Below are positions 1 to 5,554 of a stretch of 5,554 bases of DNA, one piece after another. The notes below the pieces were generated by a model. That model saw only the letters and a list, made by a program, of their open reading frames with translations. It was not told the origin of the DNA and searched no databases. The position numbers were made by a program, and so were the translations under genes. Source of the stretch: an uncultured Butyricicoccus sp. (GTDB lineage Bacteria > Bacillota > Clostridia > Oscillospirales > Butyricicoccaceae); the NCBI GenBank assembly GCA_947575935.1, contig CANPPM010000195.1, forward strand, positions 1 to 5,554, read 5' to 3'. How positions within the stretch are numbered: position 1 is the first letter of the stretch; every line of letters begins with the position of its first letter.

Positions 1-338
1 CGATTCGTCTCATGGCTGAGGCAAAACACCGCCTCATCACCGTCAACCGAGAAAATCAGGTAACTGCCGTCTCGGACGCTATCTTTCCTGCGCCAACGCC
101 CATCTTGGGCCAGCCAAACGGTATTATCTTCCTCCCCAGCCAGCACATGCAGGATGTGCCCGCTGCGGCTGCCGGCCGAAGGTGAAACCACTACATGGTA
201 TGCCTCGCCAGGCGCTCCGGCGGGCGCTCCCTCAGCAGGCGACAGGGTAAGCGCCGCACGATGATCGAACTCCCCCTCCACCAGCAGGAGGGACTTCCCA
301 TCGGGGCCTGCCCCACTTTCCAATACTGTGATAAACGG
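1..338 (-). other. C-terminal beta domain of the GLUG protein, unfinished
   Basis: Residues 988-1099 follow the InlB-type repeat. Alternating hydrophobic residues (LLLVEGEF, YHVVVS, HILHVLAGEE, YLIFSVDGDEAVF) suggest a beta-sandwich or similar fold, with a W-x-x-D-G-x-W segment near 1062-1069. I do not recognise the domain. The frame stays open past the left edge, so a membrane or cell-wall anchor could still follow. Confidence 0.5.
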
Positions 339-3299
339 ATAATAGATCGCTTCAACGGTCTTGTTTGCCTGCAGGTCGCTGAAATCCGCATCTGACCATT
401 CCCCAAACTGACCGTCTCGTGCAGGCGGTTCGGGCACTTCTTCCAGCGTCTCGCCAAAATTAACAAAACACTCCTTGTAAAGCGCCCCATCCACCAAAAA
501 GGTGATTGTAAAAGACCGGAATGCATCCGGCAGCCCTTCCGCCGCCAACAGCGCGTCATAACTGACCGGCTCTGCCCGGCCCGCATAGCTGACGCCGTCC
601 ACCGCGCCATATTCACTGCCGACAAACACATTGCCGGTCAGCAGACCGTCCGCATCCCCCGCGACTGCCCCGATGCACTCGCCTGAGGCCGTCAATCCGG
701 CCATCACCCGGCAACTCGACAAATCATGGCCCATGCCCACGACCCCGCCAATATAATCCTCACCGGACAGCGCACACTTGACCCAGCTGTCACGAATCGC
801 CGCGCTGGATGCGCCTGCAAGCCCCCCGACATAGGCGCCATCCGTACTGGTAACTGAACCATATCCCTCACAGTCTGAAATACGCCCCAAATCCATGCGC
901 CCTGCAATGCCGCCCGCATAATTTTTCTTCGCGGTAATCTCCCCCTCATTCCGACAGCCGGTAATCACCGCGCGGGTTTGATAACGAAAATTTGCAGAGC
1001 GCTGGCCTGCTCGCACGATGTCATCCTCTGGATCCAGATCATACTCGACCGCCATCGCACCCGCAATACCGCCAACATCAACATCCCCCTGTACTGCGCC
1101 CCGGTTCACTGCGTGCGAAACACGCCCCTGGCGGCCGTTGTCATCGGTATCCGAAATATCCTCGATATGCTCCCCTTCCTCACGTCCGCCTATCGCCTCA
1201 TGATACCCCTCCATCAGCAAATCGCTGACGACGCCAAGCTGATTCCCTACCGCGTCCGCTGCGCCTTGCATGCGGTCACCCGAATCGCGCAGCTCTGTAC
1301 GCAGGCCGCCTGCCTCATCTGAAATCCTGTCCAACGCATCAAAAATCCGATCTACCGCTGTAGTATATTCGCTGTTCAGTGCGGGCAGTGCAAGCACCGA
1401 ATCACCGGCCAGCTCCCGTGACAGCGCTTCCAGGCCACGCGCGGCGCCTCCAGCCGCATCCATTGCATCCTCTAATGCAGAAAACGCTTGAGCCATACCC
1501 GATACCATCCCGTCCAGCTCACCGGACAGAATTTCCAGGCTGTCAAACGAATCATTCAGGCTGCCTGCTGCATGCCGCAGCGCATCCATGGCGTCCATCC
1601 CCGCCGATACCCCCTGCCGCAGAAGCGCCAAACTCTCGTGCAGGCGATCCCCCAAACTCGGTCCATTCACACCCGTAAGGATCCCGGAAATTCCATCCCA
1701 CAGCGCGCCAACGGCTTGGGCCGCCTGCCGAAAGGCCGCAGCCAGCGCTTTCAAACCGGCAATTGTATCCCCAGCGGCAACCCCGCCCGACTGCTCTAAC
1801 CCGTACAGCACCTCAGCCAACGCATCCGGAGCGGCGCCCGCCTGCTCCAAGGCGCGGCGCAAATCCTCCATCGCCTTCGCCAACTGTACCCGTGCCTCAT
1901 CAATCGCATTTTGATCGGCAGGATTGCGGCGCAGCGCCTGGATCGCTTCCCGGATCGCGCGCAGCGCATCCTGCGCGTCATCCATCGCATTCCCCATACG
2001 GTCAAATGCAATGCGGGCGTCAGCGGCCGCCTCCTCCCCCCAAATCGAAGCCTCATCCACATCCTCTAACAAAATGCTTATGCGGCGGAACGCATCAGCC
2101 AGCCCATCACCCGAATTGCCAAGCGCATCAAAAACCGGTTCCAGCCGGTCAAAGGTCCGGGTGACACGCGCACTCAGCTCATTGACCGTATCAGCAGTAC
2201 CTTCCAGATAATCGTCCGTCCAGCCGGCTACTTTGTGCGCATCCGACCGCACCTGCTCCATTTCCCCAGCCAGCGCATCTGCGCGGAGATTAAACAGATC
2301 CCCCGCAAGCGATGCCTCATCCCCCAATCTGCGCACCAGAACGCCCAGCGTGTCAAGCTCTCCATCCAACTTTTGCAGCGAATCCTCGGAAAACCGCAGC
2401 AGCAGATACGGCTCTAACTGCCCGGCAATCCCCCCCACATCTTTACGGCCGTATACCGGCCCTTCATTGATGCAGCCATCCAGAAATCCCGACTGGCGCC
2501 CAACGATGCCGCCGACATTATAACCAGTATGCGGATAGCCTACCGCACCATAGTTCGTACAACTCTGTACAATGCCGGACGAATAACCCGCAATGCCCCC
2601 CGAATCGGTGTGCGCGCGAACGTTTTCGGTTGAGTTCACCTGCTCCCAGTTCAGCTCCCCCAGGGAAACGCTGACCGCCTCTTCCTGCGTGTTGACCTGT
2701 GTACGGTTTTCACAGGAGACCACAGCGCCCAGATTCTGCCCGGCAATCCCACCGGTAAAATGCTCCCCTGTAATCGTACCTGACGCCGTACAGGAAACCA
2801 GTTCGCCTGTCCCCTCGTTGATCCCTACAATCCCACCGACATTGTTTTTGCCCACAGCTATTCCACTGAACGAACAGCCCTGCAGTGTACCGTAATTTCG
2901 CCCCACAATACCGCCGACCGTTGACGCGCTGCCGCCTGGCGCAACCCGTCCGCTGACTTTCAGATCCCGAACCAACGCCTCTGCCTGCACACAGCGGAAC
3001 AGGCCTTGCAGCGAACCGTCCCGCGCGACTGCAAGACCGGAAATGGTATGGCCTCCGCCATCAAAAATGCCGCCAAACGTCGGAATAGGGGAAAATTCCA
3101 CCCCAGACAAATCGATATCCGCAGTCAGCACAGCAGTCCTGCCCTGCGACCAGGTATCAAGCGCACAATGACGTGAAAACGCACACAGCTGTTCAGCCGT
3201 CTGGATCTCGATTCTGTAATCTTCCGCCGCATAAGCAGGCAGCATCCCCAGCAGCATTGCCGCAGACAAACAAGCCGACAAAAACCGTTTACTTTTCAT
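1..3299 (-). CDS. Large secreted GLUG-repeat / coiled-coil protein, partial (3' end beyond window)
   Basis: A single frame of 1099 codons runs from ATG 3299 to the left edge with no stop. The start is supported by AAGGAG 10 nt upstream and by an immediate signal peptide (residues 1-24, ending AYA-AED). Residues 28-125 form a beta domain of the kind that precedes GLUG repeats, with FDGGGHTISGL near residue 79. GLUG repeats occupy about 129-294, a helical Ala/Leu/Asp/Glu-rich region about 303-705, more GLUG repeats about 726-880, an InlB-type repeat 930-987, and an unfinished beta domain follows to 1099. No catalytic motif is visible. GLUG repeats are known from secreted surface proteins and IgA-peptidase-like proteins, but their presence alone does not imply protease activity. 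Overlap with the transporter gene suggests a joint function, perhaps an extracellular partner or assembly factor for it. The alternative is an adhesin or cell-wall-bound protein that merely shares the operon. A C-terminal anchor may lie beyond the window. Confidence 0.93.
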   Translation of the reverse strand, partial: MKSKRFLSACLSAAMLLGMLPAYAAEDYRIEIQTAEQLCAFSRHCALDTWSQGRTAVLTADIDLSGVEFSPIPTFGGIFDGGGHTISGLAVARDGSLQGLFRCVQAEALVRDLKVSGRVAPGGSASTVGGIVGRNYGTLQGCSFSGIAVGKNNVGGIVGINEGTGELVSCTASGTITGEHFTGGIAGQNLGAVVSCENRTQVNTQEEAVSVSLGELNWEQVNSTENVRAHTDSGGIAGYSSGIVQSCTNYGAVGYPHTGYNVGGIVGRQSGFLDGCINEGPVYGRKDVGGIAGQLEPYLLLRFSEDSLQKLDGELDTLGVLVRRLGDEASLAGDLFNLRADALAGEMEQVRSDAHKVAGWTDDYLEGTADTVNELSARVTRTFDRLEPVFDALGNSGDGLADAFRRISILLEDVDEASIWGEEAAADARIAFDRMGNAMDDAQDALRAIREAIQALRRNPADQNAIDEARVQLAKAMEDLRRALEQAGAAPDALAEVLYGLEQSGGVAAGDTIAGLKALAAAFRQAAQAVGALWDGISGILTGVNGPSLGDRLHESLALLRQGVSAGMDAMDALRHAAGSLNDSFDSLEILSGELDGMVSGMAQAFSALEDAMDAAGGAARGLEALSRELAGDSVLALPALNSEYTTAVDRIFDALDRISDEAGGLRTELRDSGDRMQGAADAVGNQLGVVSDLLMEGYHEAIGGREEGEHIEDISDTDDNGRQGRVSHAVNRGAVQGDVDVGGIAGAMAVEYDLDPEDDIVRAGQRSANFRYQTRAVITGCRNEGEITAKKNYAGGIAGRMDLGRISDCEGYGSVTSTDGAYVGGLAGASSAAIRDSWVKCALSGEDYIGGVVGMGHDLSSCRVMAGLTASGECIGAVAGDADGLLTGNVFVGSEYGAVDGVSYAGRAEPVSYDALLAAEGLPDAFRSFTITFLVDGALYKECFVNFGETLEEVPEPPARDGQFGEWSDADFSDLQANKTVEAIYYPFITVLESGAGPDGKSLLLVEGEFDHRAALTLSPAEGAPAGAPGEAYHVVVSPSAGSRSGHILHVLAGEEDNTVWLAQDGRWRRKDSVRDGSYLIFSVDGDEAVFCLSHETN
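339..512 (-). repeat. Single InlB / Listeria-Bacteroides-type repeat
   Basis: Residues 930-987 begin FTITFLVDGALYKE, continue with a V-x-x-G turn, then P-E-P-P, a GEWSD segment and a final TVEAIYY strand. This is the order of features in InlB B-repeats (beta-grasp-like modules of Gram-positive surface proteins: strand, G-x-x-L, P-x-x-P, G-x-W, T-V-x-A-x-Y). Only one copy is present in the window. In surface proteins such modules usually act as spacers or binding modules. Confidence 0.7.
660..1124 (-). repeat. GLUG-type beta repeats, block 2
   Basis: Residues about 726-880 resume the repeat pattern with VSHAVNRGAVQG, which matches the second half of a GLUG unit, then GG units at 743, 796, 825 and 851 and a degenerate unit near 877. 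Register cysteines occur at 782, 810 and 863; the equivalent positions are Ala730 and Ser838 in two other units. The unit starting at 743 has an acidic, charged loop of about 30 residues before its Cys. The last units degrade toward the InlB-type repeat. Confidence 0.82.
1185..2393 (-). other. Region encoding the helical / coiled-coil insertion of the GLUG protein
   Basis: Residues about 303-705 are rich in Ala, Leu, Asp, Glu, Arg and Met, poor in aromatic residues, and show hydrophobic residues spaced 3-4 apart over long runs, as in coiled-coils or helical bundles. Prolines or Gly/Asn breaks near 388, 460, 491, 547 and 639 probably separate helices. Composition differs sharply from the Gly/Val/Cys-rich repeats on either side. 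Reading frame and codon style continue smoothly through both edges, so this is part of one protein rather than a separate gene. Similar long extracellular helices occur inside some MMPL and YhgE/Pip proteins; no specific family match is claimed. Confidence 0.75.
2418..2915 (-). repeat. GLUG-type beta repeats, block 1
   Basis: Residues 129-294 contain GG[IV][VA]G units starting at 129, 155, 183, 234, 263 and 289. The typical unit is GGIVG, a short turn with Gly, a hydrophobic residue two or three places before Cys, Cys, then x-x-x-G-x-V/I-x-G and a spacer to the next GG. Cys recurs in the same register at 142, 170, 196, 247 and 276. The third unit carries an extra loop of about 35 residues (about 199-233). 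The sixth unit breaks off after GGIAGQ, where the helical region begins. The pattern fits a parallel beta-helix-like scaffold with one repeat per rung; that fold is inferred. Confidence 0.85.
3228..3299 (-). other. Signal peptide of the GLUG-repeat protein
   Basis: Residues 1-24 have a basic n-region (MKSKR), a hydrophobic core rich in Leu, Ala and Met, and an A-Y-A motif before AED, a classical Sec/type I signal peptidase site. Cys10 lies within the core and does not form a lipobox, so a lipoprotein is unlikely. The mature protein is exported across the same membrane that holds the transporter. Confidence 0.88.
3289..3299 (-). other. 11-bp overlap of stop and start (ATGAAAAGTAA), translational coupling
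   Basis: The transporter ends GAT GAA AAG TAA. The next gene begins at the ATG formed across GAT-GAA, so ATGAAAAGTAA is read in two frames. Such overlaps usually mean co-transcription and often translational coupling, with ribosomes ending the transporter able to reinitiate on the secreted partner. No room exists here for a separate terminator; an internal promoter cannot be excluded but none is evident. Confidence 0.85.
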
Positions 3300-5554
3300 C
3301 CCTGTCCATCTCCTTTTCCACTGCAGTGGCTGCTTTCGGTTCTCCCAGCAGTTCATATGGGGTTTCGGGCTCCATCGCGCCGACATCGATAACCGCGCTG
3401 ACGCGCCCTTGAATCGAACCGTGAATCTCCGCATTCACCACACCCTGCACATAGCCGCGTACATGGCCGTTCAGACGCAGCGCGCCTGTGCCCGTCTGCA
3501 CAAGATCGGGCTTCTTCAGCGTAAATGCCGTTCTCTCAATGATGGTATCGCCCAACAGCAAAATCTGCGGCAGGACGCTCATCACCAGCAGCATGGAAAT
3601 AATGGTGCCACGCCCCAGGCATGAGCCAATTGACGAGATCGCCGGATTAGACGACAGCTGGCCAATCAGTAACCCGGCCGCCGTCAAAATTGTACCCGAG
3701 GTTACAATGGTAGGGAATGACTGATTCAGGGTCTCTACAATCGCCTCTTGAATCGGCATTTCTTTTTTCAGTTCCATATACCGGTTTGAAATGACGATCG
3801 CATAATCAATATTCGCACCCATCTGGATCGAACTGACAATCAAGTAACTGAGAAAAAACAGGTTGCTGCCGGTCAAATATGGAAATGAGAAATTGATCCA
3901 GACACTTGACTGGATGACCGCAATCAACAGGACCGGCAGCCCGGCAGACTGGAATGTAAACAGCAGGACAATAATAACAAACAGCGCAGACAACACGCTG
4001 ATCACAATGTTATCCCGGCCAAATGAAACCGACAGGTCATAGTTACTGGTTGAATCGCCCACCAAATACACATCATCATAATATTTTCCTGCGATTTGAT
4101 GAATGGTCTGCAGAAACGCGAAGGTCTCTTTACTTTCCTTCGGCAGATTCAGACTGATGAGCAGGCGGGTATACGCCTCGCCCTGCAGCTGCCGTCTCGC
4201 ATCGGTCAGCTGTTCATACAGGTCGTCAATATCGGCATCCATTTCCGGATCCAGATCGACAAATCCCTCTTCCTTTTTATCATACAGGAACAAAAACATA
4301 TCAATTAACGGCACGTCATAGCTGTCAATTGAGCTGACGATGCGCCCATACGCCTCCTGCTCAACCGCATACGCCGAATAAAGCAGCCGTGCCGCCTCAA
4401 TATCCACATCGGTCAACTCGGCGAATTGGCGCGGCGCAAGGCGGTCGGTCAAAACATAGCCATCCATAGCCTCAACGTTGGAAAGCCCCATGGTAAAATC
4501 CACCTCCTCACACGCTTCCAGCTCGCGGAGCAGGCGGCCCTCCTTCTCATAATCCCCCGCCGGAACCAATAACGCCATCACATTGGTAGCGCCAAAAGCC
4601 GTATTGACTCTCTTTTCGGCAATCTGAACCTCATTTTGCTTGGCAGTTGTCAGCGTGCTCTCCCCATAAACATAAGGGCAGCGATTGGAGCAGTAAAATC
4701 CCCCGGCCAACGCAAACAGGAAGATAACCGGTAAGAAAAACCGTGTTTTCAGCACAACCTTGCCCCATTTATCAATTTTAGGAACAAAGCTGCGATGATG
4801 GGTCCGGTCAATCCATTTTGAAAACAGCATCAACAGCCCGGGCATCAACGTAAACACCGAGAGCAGGCTGAGCAGGATCGCCTTTACCAGCACGGTACCC
4901 ATGTCCCGCCCGATACCAAACTGCATAAACATCATGGCAATCATGCCGGAAATGGTCGTTAGCGAACTTGCCGAAATCTCTGGTATCGCCTTGGACAATG
5001 CGACCACAACCGCGTCGTGCGCGTCAAGCAGTTCGCGCTCCTCGGTATACCGGTGGCAGAGAATAATTGCATAGTCAATCGCAAGCGCAAGCTGCAGCAC
5101 AATGGCGACTGAATTCGTAATATAAGAGATCTCCCCCATCATGAAATTGGTACCCTTGTTCAGCAGCGCCGCTGAACCAAAGGTAAGCAGAAGCACCGGG
5201 ATCTCCATATAAGTTTTGGAAGTAAACAGCAGGACACTGACAATGATAACGACCGCCACCAGCATGACAACATTCATCTCAGCATCCAACAGTGCCGCCT
5301 CAGAATTGCCGACCGGGCTGGATATGTATAGGTCATACCCTGCGAGACGCTCCTTGAGCTCAGCCATGGCCGTCTCACAGACGGCATCCCCCTCTTCCCC
5401 CTCAAATGTGACGTCAATCAGTGCAGAGGCGCGCGTATAATGTGCCCCGATCTCCTCCGCAGTCAGCGGCTGGCCGTCCTCTTCCTCCAAGAATACGGCA
5501 GACGAAATCCCTTCGATCTCCTCCAGCCCGGCAGCAGCCTCGGCCGCACGCTCT
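3289..5554 (-). CDS. MMPL/RND-family transporter, partial (5' end beyond window)
   Basis: This is a polytopic inner-membrane transporter of the MMPL branch of the RND superfamily, which normally uses the proton gradient to move lipids or other hydrophobic compounds. The frame is open to the right edge (754 visible codons). A TTG at 5490 is not the start, because coding continues upstream of it in frame. The visible part begins in the first extracellular loop, followed by 11 hydrophobic segments fitting TM2-TM12; TM1 is missing. Two Ile-Asp-Tyr motifs lie in the segments fitting TM4 (visible residues D160-Y161, codons near 5076) and TM10 (D583-Y584, near 3807), the position of the Asp-Tyr proton-relay pairs of MmpL proteins. 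The second extracellular loop, about 220 residues between TM7 and TM8, has no long coiled-coil. A hydrophilic C-terminal tail carries a tetrapeptide beta repeat and ends MDRDEK. It overlaps the next gene by 11 bp. The family is clear; the substrate is unknown. Confidence 0.95.
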   Translation of the reverse strand, partial: ERAAEAAAGLEEIEGISSAVFLEEEDGQPLTAEEIGAHYTRASALIDVTFEGEEGDAVCETAMAELKERLAGYDLYISSPVGNSEAALLDAEMNVVMLVAVVIIVSVLLFTSKTYMEIPVLLLTFGSAALLNKGTNFMMGEISYITNSVAIVLQLALAIDYAIILCHRYTEERELLDAHDAVVVALSKAIPEISASSLTTISGMIAMMFMQFGIGRDMGTVLVKAILLSLLSVFTLMPGLLMLFSKWIDRTHHRSFVPKIDKWGKVVLKTRFFLPVIFLFALAGGFYCSNRCPYVYGESTLTTAKQNEVQIAEKRVNTAFGATNVMALLVPAGDYEKEGRLLRELEACEEVDFTMGLSNVEAMDGYVLTDRLAPRQFAELTDVDIEAARLLYSAYAVEQEAYGRIVSSIDSYDVPLIDMFLFLYDKKEEGFVDLDPEMDADIDDLYEQLTDARRQLQGEAYTRLLISLNLPKESKETFAFLQTIHQIAGKYYDDVYLVGDSTSNYDLSVSFGRDNIVISVLSALFVIIVLLFTFQSAGLPVLLIAVIQSSVWINFSFPYLTGSNLFFLSYLIVSSIQMGANIDYAIVISNRYMELKKEMPIQEAIVETLNQSFPTIVTSGTILTAAGLLIGQLSSNPAISSIGSCLGRGTIISMLLVMSVLPQILLLGDTIIERTAFTLKKPDLVQTGTGALRLNGHVRGYVQGVVNAEIHGSIQGRVSAVIDVGAMEPETPYELLGEPKAATAVEKEMDRDEK
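3310..3315 (-). promoter_or_regulatory. Ribosome binding site of the GLUG-repeat gene
   Basis: AAGGAG on the minus strand lies 10 nt before ATG 3299, inside the coding sequence of the transporter. It decides the start: the signal peptide begins directly at this ATG. The ATG at 3309 belongs to a different frame, that of the transporter (its Met before DRDEK). Confidence 0.8.
3382..3477 (-). repeat. Tetrapeptide beta repeat in the cytoplasmic tail of the transporter
   Basis: After the last membrane segment the transporter has about eight units of x-[VIL]-x-[GA]: RLNG, HVRG, YVQG, VVNA, EIHG, SIQG, RVSA, VIDV. The four-residue hydrophobic/Gly-Ala periodicity resembles the short beta coils of bactofilin-like helices and could form a small beta-solenoid or polymerising element on the cytoplasmic side. 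The repeat is plain in the protein; the fold and cytoplasmic location are inferred from topology. Confidence 0.65.

Noticed and set aside
191..631. Minus-strand ORF of 146 codons, and similar ones at 704-949 and 1796-2062
   Set aside because: They lie out of frame inside the long GLUG-repeat gene; their Arg/Trp/Met-rich translations show no domain or ribosome binding site, while the overlapping frame shows clear repeats and a signal peptide.
1115..2433. Helical region as a separate gene or an inserted mobile element
   Set aside because: The frame is continuous on both sides, no stop, ribosome binding site, terminal repeat or target duplication is visible, and the flanking repeat halves complement each other.
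978..2895. Many plus-strand ORFs rich in Pro, Ser, Arg and His
   Set aside because: They are antisense shadows produced by the biased codon use and GC content of the minus-strand gene; compositions are low-complexity and none has a convincing start region.
1..3299. GLUG repeats as evidence for an IgA-type peptidase
   Set aside because: No HExxH zinc site or other catalytic motif occurs in the visible 1099 residues; GLUG repeats are found in many non-protease surface proteins.
5488..5490. TTG as the start of the transporter
   Set aside because: The frame stays open for 21 codons upstream to the window edge with plausible loop sequence, and TM1, which must precede this loop, has not yet appeared.

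Overview
The window is coding almost end to end on the minus strand. It holds two genes in one operon, both cut by the window edges, and there is no RNA gene, mobile element, CRISPR array or intergenic region. The upstream gene (3289-5554, start beyond the right edge) encodes an MMPL/RND-family membrane transporter. The downstream gene (1-3299, stop beyond the left edge) encodes a very large secreted protein with at least 1099 residues. It is one unbroken reading frame that runs to position 1 without a stop, so it is easily missed by a search for complete ORFs.

The secreted protein has, in order, a signal peptide, an N-terminal beta domain, a first block of GLUG-type beta repeats, a helical/coiled-coil region of about 400 residues, a second block of GLUG repeats, an InlB/Listeria-Bacteroides-type repeat and the beginning of a C-terminal beta domain. 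Reading the repeat register suggests that the helical region is inserted inside one GLUG repeat: the first half of the repeat comes before it and the second half after it.

The genes overlap by 11 bp, with the start ATG lying inside the last codons of the transporter. A Shine-Dalgarno AAGGAG sits within the transporter gene. They are therefore almost certainly co-transcribed and probably translationally coupled. My working hypothesis is a transporter plus dedicated extracellular partner: the transporter lacks a long coiled-coil in its visible extracellular loops, and the neighbour supplies a long helical element on a beta scaffold. Substrate and direction of transport cannot be read from the sequence.

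Organism: most likely a GC-moderate-to-rich anaerobic Clostridia member (Oscillospiraceae/Lachnospiraceae-like gut Firmicute). The reasons are the GLUG plus InlB-type repeat architecture, the AAGGAG ribosome binding site, the two-gene MMPL layout and the GC-leaning codon use. This is inference from style, not a taxonomic match.
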